Shown here: positions 1-7,499 of the stretch, piece after piece
How the letters are laid out: the number at the start of each line of letters is the position of its first letter
Numbering within the stretch: position 1 is the stretch's first letter
NCBI RefSeq assembly: GCF_938045205.1
Contig: NZ_CALIMY010000143.1
Span: 1 to 27,363, forward strand
Reading direction: 5' to 3'
Length of the DNA: 27,363 nucleotides
DNA from: an uncultured Campylobacter sp.
Lineage (GTDB): Bacteria > Campylobacterota > Campylobacteria > Campylobacterales > Campylobacteraceae
Made by a program: the position numbers and the translations under genes
Notes under the pieces: model-generated
The model's database searches: none
What the model was told of the DNA's origin: nothing
Seen by the model: the letters and a program-made list of their open reading frames with translations, nothing else

Positions 1-444
1 ATTTTAAAGAAAAATATGGGCGATTGCTGGTATATGGATATGAATAAAACGATTAAAGACGGCTTTAGCGGGCGCGGATTTACATTGTATAAATTTGATA
101 ATAAGCTTTTGTATATTATGATTTACAAAACCACTCCTTATATATATCAGACGGATGATTTCGCAAATCTTGCTTACATTTTAGATCCCAAAGAGTGTAG
201 TAAAATCACAAAAGACTCTCGTAGCAGGGTAAATTTAGAAATTCCGGGCAATATTATATATAAACCACGTCTGTTTTATGCCGAACCGATACGTTATAAA
301 GATATAGACTATCTACTTTTCATAGATTTTGACAATACGCACAGCGGACAACTATTCAACGTCGCAATCAGGAAATTTAAAGACGGTATTTTGCAAATGC
401 CTGTTTGTAGTAATTCATATTTAAATACGAAGCTTTATCGATAG
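1..444 (+). CDS. Exported protein of unknown function, tandem paralogue copy 1 (5' end outside window)
   Basis: The frame is open from base 1, and the residues before the first ATG (position 16) match the paralogue at 453-1259 (ILKKN before MGDCWYMD). The true start therefore lies upstream of the window and only about the C-terminal 147 residues are visible. This part aligns with residues 117-268 of copy 2. Cysteines are shared in GDC, ECSK and near the C-terminus (VCSN). I recognise no known family. By analogy with copy 2 it is probably exported. The stop codon overlaps the ribosome-binding site of copy 2, so the two are probably co-transcribed. The DNA is visibly more AT-rich than the housekeeping genes to the right, which suggests an accessory gene. 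Confidence 0.75.
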   Translation: MLKKNMGDCWYMDMNKTIKDGFSGRGFTLYKFDNKLLYIMIYKTTPYIYQTDDFANLAYILDPKECSKITKDSRSRVNLEIPGNIIYKPRLFYAEPIRYKDIDYLLFIDFDNTHSGQLFNVAIRKFKDGILQMPVCSNSYLNTKLYR

Positions 445-452
445 GAGCGGTT

Positions 453-1259
453 ATGTGGGTTCATATTTTCATCTTAATGATCGTATTCGTACTATTTGCG
501 AATGCAAACGATGTAAGCGATACGGAAATTCCTTTTGATTTAAAAATAGCTTTATGGAAAGCTAATGATAGGAAAGTAGTAAGAAGCAATCCTTCCGGTA
601 TGGTAGAAGGAGAAACCACTTTCAACGGAAAAACCGTTAGCTTTTGGCAAATAGATAGAAATGCAACGCTCAAAAAAGAGTATGAAGAGCATTTATCAAA
701 AGAAAGAGACTTCTGCAACGACTTTTACGATGATCTGTTTGAATGGAAAAATATAAATATAATCAAACCTCTGGTTTTTGATACTACGGATTACAATGAC
801 CCCATTTTAAAGAAAAATATGGGCGATTGCTGGTATATGGATATGAATAAAACGATTAGGGACGGCTTTACGGGGAGAGGATTTACGTTATATAAATTTG
901 ATAATAAGCTTTTGTATATTATGACATATAGAGATTTTCGGTTATACGAGATGTCTTTTGCAAATTTTATGTATATTCTAGATCCGCAAGAATGCAGTAA
1001 GATCGCAAAAGATCTTTCAAGCGATTCATATCATAGCAGGATAGATTTTGAGGATTATCGAAACAAGATCGCAGGAGATACCCTGATTTATTTCGGACCG
1101 ATAAAATATAAGAGCGAAGATTATCTACTTTTTATCGATTCCGTAAATTTAATAAACGGTCTTAAAGCGGTTTCTATTAAAATTAGTAAATTTAAAGACA
1201 AAGTTTCACAAACATCCGTTTGTAGAAATTTGTATTTAAATACAAAAATTTACCATTAA
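453..1259 (+). CDS. Small exported protein of unknown function, tandem paralogue copy 2
   Basis: 268 residues. Residues 1-18 form a signal peptide: a short N-region, a hydrophobic core at about 5-15, and an A-N-A cleavage site before N19. The mature part has four cysteines (RDFCND, GDCWYM, ECSKI, SVCRN), compatible with two disulfides in the periplasm. The start is set by AGGAG at 443-447, which overlaps the stop of copy 1 and lies 5 nt from the ATG, implying translational coupling. The C-terminal half is the paralogue of the upstream gene. I recognise no domain. Tandem families of this kind are often secreted or periplasmic accessory proteins, but nothing here assigns a role. Confidence 0.8.
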   Translation: MWVHIFILMIVFVLFANANDVSDTEIPFDLKIALWKANDRKVVRSNPSGMVEGETTFNGKTVSFWQIDRNATLKKEYEEHLSKERDFCNDFYDDLFEWKNINIIKPLVFDTTDYNDPILKKNMGDCWYMDMNKTIRDGFTGRGFTLYKFDNKLLYIMTYRDFRLYEMSFANFMYILDPQECSKIAKDLSSDSYHSRIDFEDYRNKIAGDTLIYFGPIKYKSEDYLLFIDSVNLINGLKAVSIKISKFKDKVSQTSVCRNLYLNTKIYH

Positions 1260-1474
1260 GTAGTTAATCATACAAACGCATTCAGTTGCGATTGATAATT
1301 TTAAGCATGCGAAATTTTGGTTGGGAAATCATGGCGATTTACCCTAAAAATCCTTTTATCGCTGCGGTTTTGGGTCGCTTGCGTTTTTGCCTCCATATCT
1401 GCGTTTTTAAAATTTTGTTCGGATTTTACGTCGCCGCACATATCCTTTACTCGTCGCTTTTCGCTCCGCAGCGC

Positions 1475-2104
1475 TCACTCCTCACTTTCATCCGTTCGCA
1501 CGATCAGGCTTTTTGGAAGGCGAAATTTCTCGATTATCTCGCACTCCTTGACGCGCATCTGCCCGTCGTCGCTCTCGTGGTCAAAGCCCAACACGTGCAG
1601 CAAGCCGTGCGTAAAAAGCAGCGCCGTCTCGTCATCCCTGCCGTGCCCAAGTTGCGCGGCTTTCAGCTCTACGAGGTCTAAATTTATCACGACCGAGCCG
1701 AGCAGCGCGGGGGCGAAATTCCCGACGCCAAAATTCTCATTCTTTAAATTTTCATCGCCAGAACTTTCGCCCTCGGAATTTTCAGAATTTATGGTATTGG
1801 AATTTTCACTCGCAGAATTTGCGGCGCTTGTATTTTCACTAGCGGAATTCGCAGCGTTTTGATTTTTATCGCCGCTGTTTTCATGCGCGGAATTTTCCTC
1901 GCTCAAATCCCCACTGAAGCCCGCAAACGCTGCAGGATCGAGCGGGAAGCTCAGCACGTCGGTCGCCTTGTTGATGCCGCGCGTTTGTGCATTTAGCTGC
2001 CGCATCTCCTCGCCGCGCACGAAAATTAGCTCGACGCTCCCGCCGCCCAGCTCCGCCGCGATAGCGTCCAAAATTTCGGGATAGGGCTGCTCGCAAAGTA
2101 TCAT
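1475..2104 (-). CDS. ybeY: Endoribonuclease YbeY (16S rRNA maturation/ribosome quality control) with a large low-complexity insert
   Basis: The product is a zinc-dependent endoribonuclease of 16S rRNA 3'-end processing and ribosome quality control. The family signature HGxLHxxGxDH is present as HGLLHVLGFDH at residues 166-176, with the three zinc histidines H166, H170 and H176. The N-terminal ATDVLSFPLD (47-56) and GSVVINLDLV (136-145) are also typical. The length of 209 residues exceeds the usual 135-155. The excess is an N/S/E/A-rich block at about 57-130, between two core strands, part of which is a pentapeptide repeat. ATG start at 2104 with a GAGG-type ribosome-binding site. The gene diverges from queC across about 54 bp. 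The core is intact, so the enzyme is probably active. Confidence 0.93.
   Translation of the reverse strand: MILCEQPYPEILDAIAAELGGGSVELIFVRGEEMRQLNAQTRGINKATDVLSFPLDPAAFAGFSGDLSEENSAHENSGDKNQNAANSASENTSAANSASENSNTINSENSEGESSGDENLKNENFGVGNFAPALLGSVVINLDLVELKAAQLGHGRDDETALLFTHGLLHVLGFDHESDDGQMRVKECEIIEKFRLPKSLIVRTDESEE
1778..1897 (-). repeat. 15-nt (pentapeptide) tandem repeat inside ybeY
   Basis: Residues 70-109 of YbeY fall into eight consecutive five-residue units: ENSAH, ENSGD, KNQNA, ANSAS, ENTSA, ANSAS, ENSNT, INSEN. On the plus strand the GAATTT/GAATTC words start at 1785, 1800, 1815, 1845 and 1890, so all spacings are multiples of 15. The units are diverged but stay strictly in phase. 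No length change seen here would break the frame. Confidence 0.8.
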
Positions 2105-2116
2105 TTTTACCCCTCT

Positions 2117-2137
2117 TTTATAAAATTTTCGTATAAT
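2117..2137. promoter_or_regulatory. Divergent -10 elements for queC (+) and ybeY (-)
   Basis: The plus strand has a perfect TATAAT at 2132-2137, 22 bases before the queC ATG. The minus strand has TATAAA (complement of 2117-2122), 13 bases before the ybeY ATG, which would leave a very short leader. Campylobacter sigma-70 promoters rely mainly on the -10 box, so a -35 box is not expected. The queC box is the more convincing of the two. Confidence 0.5.
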
Positions 2138-2158
2138 TTTAGCAAAAAAAGGACGAAA

Positions 2159-3361
2159 ATGAGAGCTTTATGCGTGATCAGCGGCGGCATGGACAGCGCG
2201 ACCTGCGCCTATATCGCGAGGCGCGAAGGTTACGAGATCGTAGCGCTACATTTTGACTACGATCAGCGCACGATGGACAAGGAGCGCGAGTGCTTCGGTA
2301 AAATTTGCGACGATTTGGGGGTCGCAAAAAGGCTGATTTTAGACGCTCGCTTCATCGCGCAAATCGGCGGCAGCGCCCTTACAGACGGCGCATTGCCAAT
2401 CAGAAAGGGTGCTGCAGAGCTTTGCGGTGCGGTAAATTCTACCGGCACCAAGATTGACAGCGCTGCAAATTCCAAGAGCGCCGAGTTTAGAGAACTAAAT
2501 TTTATCGAGACAAATTCCGTCGCCGAACTAAACGGGCAAAATTCTATTGCGGCAAATTCTATTGATGCCGAGATTGGCGGGCAAAATTTTACTGCGTCAG
2601 ATTTCTCGGCGGGCTCAGCGGACGCTCCGCTTGATGCAGATTCGGCGCGAAATAGCCGCTTGCAGAGCGGTGAAATTTTAATGCAAGACGCTGAAATTTT
2701 ACTAGAGGGCGATGAGCTTTCGCTGCAAGACAGTAAAATTTTAGCCTGCGACGATAAAATTTTATCGCAGGGCAGCGAAATTCTGGTTCAAGAAGGTGAA
2801 ATTTCACTTCAAAGCGGAGCCGAGTCGCAGCAGGGCGATAAAATTTCACCCAAGCACGCAGGGGGTAAAATTTTACCACAAAGCCAAAACAATCAAATTT
2901 CATCGCCAAGTCGAAGCGATAAAATTTCACCACCAAGCGGCGAGGGCGCGTTTTCAGATCTGCCGAGCACCTACGTGCCGTTTCGCAACGGCGTGTTTTT
3001 GAGCATCGCCGCTGCGCTCGCCGAGAAGGAGCGCTGCGACGCGATTTTTATCGGCGTGGTGCAGGAGGATAGCAGCGGCTACCCCGACTGCGGCGCGGAG
3101 TTCATCGGCGCGTTTGAGCGAGCGCTTGAGCTGGGCACGAGCCGCGACTTTCATCCGCGCATCAAAACCCCGCTCGTGCACCTTAGCAAGGCGCAGATCG
3201 TCTCGCTAGCGCTTGAGATCGGCGTGCCGCTAGAGCTTACGTGGAGCTGCTACGAGCGCGAGGACGCTGCATGTGGGCTTTGCGACAGCTGCCTGCTGCG
3301 GCTCAAAGGCTTTGCGGGCGCCGGCGCGAAAGATAAAATCCCCTACGCGATAGAAGCTTAG
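2159..3361 (+). CDS. queC: 7-cyano-7-deazaguanine synthase QueC with a ~185-residue repetitive insert
   Basis: The product converts 7-carboxy-7-deazaguanine to preQ0 with ATP and ammonia, in queuosine tRNA modification. The ATP pyrophosphatase P-loop SGGMDS is at residues 8-13. The C-terminal zinc site has C364, C372, C375 and C378 (WSC..., CGLCDSC). The stretches GVVQEDSSGYPDC and KTPLVHLSKAQIV are family-typical. QueC is usually about 220-230 residues and this one is 400. The excess lies at about 79-264, between LTDGALP and STYVPFRN, and is low-complexity, partly a regular heptad/nonad repeat. Core motifs on both sides are intact and in frame, so function is probably retained. Good ribosome-binding site (AAGGA) before the ATG. 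Confidence 0.93.
   Translation: MRALCVISGGMDSATCAYIARREGYEIVALHFDYDQRTMDKERECFGKICDDLGVAKRLILDARFIAQIGGSALTDGALPIRKGAAELCGAVNSTGTKIDSAANSKSAEFRELNFIETNSVAELNGQNSIAANSIDAEIGGQNFTASDFSAGSADAPLDADSARNSRLQSGEILMQDAEILLEGDELSLQDSKILACDDKILSQGSEILVQEGEISLQSGAESQQGDKISPKHAGGKILPQSQNNQISSPSRSDKISPPSGEGAFSDLPSTYVPFRNGVFLSIAAALAEKERCDAIFIGVVQEDSSGYPDCGAEFIGAFERALELGTSRDFHPRIKTPLVHLSKAQIVSLALEIGVPLELTWSCYEREDAACGLCDSCLLRLKGFAGAGAKDKIPYAIEA
2669..2938 (+). repeat. 21-nt then 27-nt tandem repeat inside queC, anchored on AAATTT
   Basis: AAATTT (once AAATTC) begins at 2673, 2694, 2736, 2757, 2778, 2799, 2841, 2868, 2895 and 2922. Spacings are 21 or 42 nt, then 27 nt three times. In protein this gives nine heptads (GEILMQD, AEILLEG, DELSLQD, SKILACD, DKILSQG, SEILVQE, GEISLQS, GAESQQG, DKISPKH) followed by three nonads (AGGKILPQS, QNNQISSPS, RSDKISPPS). 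The consensus is roughly x-K/E-I-L/S-x-Q-x. A preceding block (2434-2589) has AAATTC words in another codon phase (N-S) with spacings of 15, 27, 30 and 33 nt. Confidence 0.88.
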
Positions 3362-3606
3362 GCGAGCCGCGACGAAATTTAATCGCGCCGCGGCAAAATT
3401 TACCGAGCCCGCGTAGCGTGTAATCCGAATAGCGTTTAAATTTGAAATGCCGCATGATTTGCGGCTAGATTTAAACATACGGCGGCTTGCACTTTGGCGC
3501 GCGCCGAGCTGCGGCTGTAAATTTAAACTGCACTTTGGAATTTGAAAAATTTTAATGCGAGCGTTAGGCATGCTTCAAAGCAAAAATCAATTATAAATTT
3601 AACTCC

Positions 3607-3657
3607 TACGCTATATTTATTAGCGTATAGGCGGTTATAAACATAGCGTAGTATAAC
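3607..3657 (+). promoter_or_regulatory. Candidate promoter with three copies of a 7-mer upstream of the unknown gene at 3686
   Basis: This lies in the 324-bp gap between queC and the next gene. TACGCTA (3607-3613) and its reverse complement TAGCGTA (3621-3627) form an inverted repeat, and TAGCGTA occurs again at 3644-3650. The last copy directly precedes TATAAC at 3652-3657, a plausible -10 box 29 bases before the ATG. The arrangement could be an operator, but no regulator is known. The rest of the gap (3362-3606) is GC-rich stretches mixed with AAATTT words, with no gene visible. Confidence 0.35.
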
Positions 3658-3685
3658 CCGAGAATTAAATTTTAAGGAGGAGAGA

Positions 3686-4168
3686 ATGGCGTTTGTTGCG
3701 GAATATATTTCGAAAGAGGACTTAGAGGAATACGATATTATAGACACTGTTAATAAAATTAGGACAAAATTTAGAAAACCTTTATTGAGCGATCAAGATA
3801 TTAGATGGTTAAATTGGGTAGTAGATAAACAAAAACAGACCTATCTTATCTTTATCGGTAGCCCTCAATTGCCGGATCCACGAGATGGCTATACGGGCGA
3901 GGATATTTGGTTGCTTCATTATAAAGGTAAAAATATCGAGCTTGATATAAGGCGAATTTATGATGAGACTACAAGTAAATATTTCACGGAAAATCCATTT
4001 AAGGTCAAATATAAATTCCAAAGCGTAAATTCTGACATTGGAGATATTTCGATAGATGGGCTTTATGAAATTTTAAATGAAGCCTTATCTGAGTATGGTA
4101 GTGGCGGTATTGAAAATAGGGAATATGTTCCAAAAGGACATGAAGTCGTAACTTTTCTGCACGATTAA
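3686..4168 (+). CDS. Hypothetical protein, 160 residues, AT-rich accessory gene
   Basis: A clear gene. A very strong ribosome-binding site (AAGGAGG) lies at the right distance from the ATG, and the frame has ordinary amphipathic protein composition. There is no signal peptide and no membrane segment. Acidic and aromatic residues are abundant (WLNWVVDKQ, DIWLLHYKGKNIELDIRR). I do not recognise the family. Base composition is visibly more AT-rich than queC and tsaD on either side, so it may be acquired. Size and acidic character would suit a small cytoplasmic immunity-type protein, but no toxin is visible beside it, so this is speculation. Confidence 0.75.
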   Translation: MAFVAEYISKEDLEEYDIIDTVNKIRTKFRKPLLSDQDIRWLNWVVDKQKQTYLIFIGSPQLPDPRDGYTGEDIWLLHYKGKNIELDIRRIYDETTSKYFTENPFKVKYKFQSVNSDIGDISIDGLYEILNEALSEYGSGGIENREYVPKGHEVVTFLHD

Positions 4169-4181
4169 GAAAGGATAAAAA

Positions 4182-4330
4182 ATGACGCGAGAACAAGCCG
4201 ATCAAATTTTAGTAGACATTGCAAGCGACAAGGACGTGTAACGTTAGTGGTACCGATGGCGGTGCAAGCACGAAAGGAGTTTAGCAAAACATGGCGCGAG
4301 CCTGAAACGCGATGTGTAAATTCAAAGTGA
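4182..4330 (+). pseudogene. Possible remnant of a small gene (short ORF followed by an overlapping frame)
   Basis: An ATG at 4182, 13 bases after the preceding stop and behind AAGGA, opens a 19-codon frame (MTREQADQILVDIASDKDV) ending at TAA 4239-4241. It reads like the genuine N-terminus of a longer protein. A second frame open across this stop runs from about 4238 to TGA 4328-4330 (VTLVVPMAVQARKEF...). A frameshift or deletion in a former downstream partner of the 3686 gene would give this picture. A functional 19-residue peptide or chance cannot be excluded. Confidence 0.3.
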
Positions 4331-4366
4331 ATTTTATCCAAACCCAACCGTGAGCAAGCGCGAGAT

Positions 4367-4455
4367 AAAATTTTACTCAAATGCCCAGCGCGTGAGAAAC
4401 CGCTAGCGGGCGCAGATTATCTGTAAATTTTAAAATTTTACTCAAACGCCGAGCG
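4367..4455. repeat. 24-bp direct repeat duplicating the 3' end of tsaD
   Basis: Bases 4367-4390 and 4432-4455 match at 22 of 24 positions (AAAATTTTACTCAAA then GCC then AGCG). The second copy is the last codons and stop of tsaD on the minus strand, and the first lies 65 bp beyond it. This marks a small duplication or insertion at the gene's 3' boundary, at the edge of the AT-rich patch. Confidence 0.6.
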
Positions 4456-5445
4456 TAGATTTAGATGCGGGATGATCTCAAGCTCTGCGGGTGCGACGAA
4501 CTCCTTTTTACGCAGCTTTTCTATCGCCGCGCGCGCGATCATGGCGGCGTTGTCGGAGCAAAATTTCATCGGCGCAAAAAGCATCTCGCAGCCCGCCCGC
4601 TCGCACAAATCCGTCAAAAGTCCGCGCAGATGCAAGTTCGCGCTTGCTCCGCCCACGACGCCGAATCGCTCAAATCGGCGCAGCTCAAAGATCCGCTGCA
4701 ATTTATCCAGTATGTGCGCGCACGCCGCGTCCTCAAAGCAGCGCGCCAGATCGCGCATTGCCCGCTCATCTAGCTCGCCCGCCTCTTTTAGCTTTTCGAT
4801 CTGCACGCGCACGGCGTTTTTAAGCCCCGAAAAGCTATACTCCAGCCGCCTGTCGCCCTTCAGCGGCACGGGCAGCTCAAACCGCGGCTCGCCGCCCTTT
4901 GCGAGCTCCTCGATGAGTGCGCCGCCCGGGTAGCCGAGGCCCAGCATTTTGGCGATCTTATCGAAGCTCTCGCCGAAGCTGTCGTCGCCGGTGGTCGCTA
5001 AAATTTCGATACCGCCCGCTGCGTCGATATCCAAAACCATCGTGTGTCCGCCGCTAACGAGCAAAACTCCCATCGGAAATCGCGCCTCGCCGCCTAAAAA
5101 CAGCGAGTAGACGTGGCCTATGAGATGATTTACGCCGATGAGCGGCAGATTTAGCGCGAGCGCGAGCGCTTTTGCCATATTTACGCCGCCGATCAGGCTC
5201 ACGCTGAGTCCCGGGGTATTGGTCGCTGCGACGGCGCTAAGCTCGCTAAAATAGGGTTTTGCGCGCTGCAAAATCCGCGGCAGCGCCTCCGTATGCAGCC
5301 TCGAGGCAAGCTCGGGCACGACGCCGCCGTATCTGGCGTGATCGGCCTCCTGGCTTATTTTTCCGTAAAATTTCAGCTCGAAATTGCGCTCATCCATCAC
5401 CGCGACCGAGCTGTCGTCGCAGCTGCTCTCAATAGCAAGTATCAC
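4438..5445 (-). CDS. tsaD: tRNA N6-adenosine threonylcarbamoyltransferase TsaD
   Basis: The product transfers the threonylcarbamoyl group to A37 of ANN-decoding tRNAs (t6A), working with TsaB, TsaE and TsaC elsewhere in the genome. 335 residues, the usual family length. The ASKHA-fold start AIESSCDDSSVAV is at 4-16, and the signature YGGVVPELASRLH is at 39-51. The metal-binding HxxxH (HLIGH) is at 107-111. The glycine-rich VSGGHTMV and GVVGGASANLHLR match the ATP-binding parts. The start is GTG at 5445, preceded on the minus strand by AAGGA at proper spacing. No insert is present, unlike ybeY and queC. An essential cytoplasmic enzyme in most bacteria. Confidence 0.96.
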   Translation of the reverse strand: MILAIESSCDDSSVAVMDERNFELKFYGKISQEADHARYGGVVPELASRLHTEALPRILQRAKPYFSELSAVAATNTPGLSVSLIGGVNMAKALALALNLPLIGVNHLIGHVYSLFLGGEARFPMGVLLVSGGHTMVLDIDAAGGIEILATTGDDSFGESFDKIAKMLGLGYPGGALIEELAKGGEPRFELPVPLKGDRRLEYSFSGLKNAVRVQIEKLKEAGELDERAMRDLARCFEDAACAHILDKLQRIFELRRFERFGVVGGASANLHLRGLLTDLCERAGCEMLFAPMKFCSDNAAMIARAAIEKLRKKEFVAPAELEIIPHLNLRSAFE

Positions 5446-5680
5446 ACAAAATCCTTAAAATTTTTCGCTCATTATACTCAAAAATCGGCGCTATGGAACA
5501 GATGAAATTTTAAATTTTAAAGCGGCGTGATCTAAATTTTGTCTTTATCGCGACATGCTCCCGCTCGCAGGGCAAAATTTTAAAATGCACCGTTCGGCTC
5601 GGTCGCGGTTTGTCTGCCGCGGCGGGTAAAATTTCAGATAGATGAAATTTTGGCAGTCGAAATTTAGCGAGCAAATTTAA

Positions 5681-5711
5681 AAAGGCCTTTGGATTTAAAG
5701 CTCCAAAGGCC
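5681..5711 (-). terminator. Rho-independent terminator after creD
   Basis: GGCCTTTGGA (5684-5693) and TCCAAAGGCC (5702-5711) form a perfect 10-bp stem with an 8-nt loop. On the minus strand the stem is followed by a run of five T, 33 bases after the creD stop. The rest of the 298-bp gap to tsaD holds only scattered AAATTT words. Confidence 0.75.
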
Positions 5712-5743
5712 ATTGCGATTAAATTTAGCAGCAAATTTAAAGG

Positions 5744-7138
5744 CTAAATTTCGGGCTCTTGCTCCTGCTTTTTCTCGCCGCTTGGGATCGCTGTATCGTA
5801 CCAGTCGAGCTTGCGCGTAAAATACATCACCAGCGAAATCACCGCGAAGATCATTAAGCTTCCCATTAATAGGGCGTAGTCTTCGGAATTTAAGATGACA
5901 TAGAGGATCGCATATGAAACGAGCTGAACGCAAGTGATGAAAATGCCCCAGCGCGCGCCTTTGAAAATCGCGCTTGCGTAGAAAAATACTATCGCGCTTA
6001 CCGCGATCGCTGAAGCAGCATAGCTAAGCGCAAAGCCCATGTGTTCGGAGAGTGAAAGTACCAGCAGGTAGAAAACGACGTCCTCAAGTCCTATTAATAG
6101 GTATTGGATCGGGTGGATGCGCTCGTGAGTATAAACCTCGCACAAAAAGATCGCTAAAAATGGCACCGCTAAGAATAACAGAGCGTAATCCGTGCAGCGT
6201 TTAATCAGCGAGTAGTTGTTCACTGGCTCGATGAAGCCGATGCTTACGGCGTCATTTCTATCGTCGTTGCTGCGCCAGTTCGTCATAGCGACGCGATCAT
6301 CTTGATCTGCAAGCCACGCAGGAGCGATGCCCGCGGCTAAGCCCGTAACTTCCCACGAAGCTTTAAAACCACTAGCGCTTACCTCGCGCGATTTGGCGAT
6401 AAAGCCGCCGCCAAAGCTAGGCGATGCCCAAGTAGAGCTAATTTCAAAACGGCTATTTTGTGCGATCGGAGCTAGATGAAGTGCCTCGCCGCCTTGAATT
6501 TTAAGCGTGCCGCTGATGCTAAAATCAGACGACAGCGCGGAAGCGGGGAGCTTGTAGATTAAACTCCGATCGAAAATTTTAGCCTCGGTGTTGCCGTGAT
6601 ATTGCTTAAGCTCCTTGCCGTTTAGGCTTAAAGCGGGAGAGGCGGTGAAGGATTTTTGATTGCCTACGCCGAGCACTAGCACGGCTTCGTCGAAATTTAG
6701 CCGCGCAGGATCGACGCCGAGCTCGGTATAGTTTATCGCCTCAAAGTCCGCCTTAAGTGCAAAGTCGCCGTTATATATCGGAACGCGAAAAATCCCGCGC
6801 TTTAGATAGGTGGGGTCGATCTCCGCTGCGAGGGAGTAGTTTTTAGGCACGATGATGAAATTTTTCTCTACGCGCCTTTTTACGAGCTCGTTGTTGCTTT
6901 TGTCTATCGCTTCGATTATCTCTGCGTAGGGCACTACGATCGCAAGGCCCTGGATTTGCAGCTCGCCGCCCACCGGCGTGAGGATCGAATCCTGCGCGAG
7001 CTGCTTGGTTTCGGAGCGCGAGTAGGTGAGGTTATCGATAAAGCTTAGCGGAATTAGCAGCAGCAAAAGCAGCACTAAAACTATGAACGGTTTCGTCCAA
7101 AACGCGCCACGAATGGCGTTTTTAGTAGAATTTAACAA
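5744..7138 (-). CDS. creD: CreD-family inner membrane protein
   Basis: 464 residues with CreD architecture. There is one N-terminal membrane segment (about 13-37, KPFIVLVLLLLLLIPLSFI). A long periplasmic domain rich in beta structure follows, to about residue 315. Then comes a cluster of membrane helices (about 318-440) and a short charged cytoplasmic tail. The family is linked in enterobacteria to the CreBC regulon and envelope integrity; its molecular activity is not established. The start is TTG at 7138 with AAAGGAGA at good spacing on the minus strand, and the residues after it (LNSTKNAIRG) fit the family start. No creBC genes are visible, so regulation may differ here. Confidence 0.85.
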   Translation of the reverse strand: MLNSTKNAIRGAFWTKPFIVLVLLLLLLIPLSFIDNLTYSRSETKQLAQDSILTPVGGELQIQGLAIVVPYAEIIEAIDKSNNELVKRRVEKNFIIVPKNYSLAAEIDPTYLKRGIFRVPIYNGDFALKADFEAINYTELGVDPARLNFDEAVLVLGVGNQKSFTASPALSLNGKELKQYHGNTEAKIFDRSLIYKLPASALSSDFSISGTLKIQGGEALHLAPIAQNSRFEISSTWASPSFGGGFIAKSREVSASGFKASWEVTGLAAGIAPAWLADQDDRVAMTNWRSNDDRNDAVSIGFIEPVNNYSLIKRCTDYALLFLAVPFLAIFLCEVYTHERIHPIQYLLIGLEDVVFYLLVLSLSEHMGFALSYAASAIAVSAIVFFYASAIFKGARWGIFITCVQLVSYAILYVILNSEDYALLMGSLMIFAVISLVMYFTRKLDWYDTAIPSGEKKQEQEPEI

Positions 7139-7371
7139 AGGCTCTCCTTTTAAGTAGAATTTAAAACAGAATTTTAACGATGAAGAGTAAACGGACGGCG
7201 CTTTAAGCGGGAGGAATTTTATAAATTCTAAACGAGCTTCGGATGTGAAGTGCTGCGAATAGCGCTTTTAATTTTGGGGATTTCGCTGCAAGCTAGAATT
7301 TCATTGCGAATGAGAATTTTGCTATTCGCAAAAATTTTATGAGAAAATTTCTGTTAGTAGAATTTAAAAGC

Positions 7372-7398
7372 TTGAAATTCTAAGTCTAAGAATTTCAA
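7372..7398. repeat. Inverted repeat (hairpin) in the creD-receptor spacer
   Basis: TTGAAATTCT (7372-7381) and AGAATTTCAA (7389-7398) form a perfect 10-bp stem with a 7-nt loop, immediately beyond the receptor terminator on the minus strand. It may reinforce termination. The remaining spacer (7139-7371) shows no gene. Confidence 0.55.
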
Positions 7399-7404
7399 AT
7401 TTAT

Positions 7405-7438
7405 AAAACCCTTAGAATTTTGAAATTCCAAGGGTTTT
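7405..7438 (-). terminator. Long hairpin terminator after the TonB-dependent receptor
   Basis: AAAACCCTT (7405-7413) pairs with AAGGGTTTT (7430-7438), and the inner GAATTT (7415-7420) pairs with AAATTC (7423-7428). Together they form a stem of about 15 bp with one mismatch and a 2-nt loop. It lies about 60 bases beyond the receptor stop, and the minus-strand exit is T-rich. Confidence 0.7.
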
Positions 7439-7499
7439 GAATTTTTAAAATTTCGCCGCTTTAGCGTGCAAAATTTCGTACCGTCATCTCGCGTAAGCT

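Noticed and set aside
1286..1862. Long plus-strand frames opposite ybeY
   Set aside because: They lie antisense to a gene with clear YbeY motifs, have no good ribosome-binding site, and their composition mirrors the ybeY insert.
2105..2158. preQ1 riboswitch before queC
   Set aside because: The leader downstream of the -10 box is only about 15 bases, too short for any known riboswitch.
4465..4933. Three plus-strand frames opposite tsaD
   Set aside because: Arg/Ser-rich shadows of a GC-rich conserved gene on the other strand.
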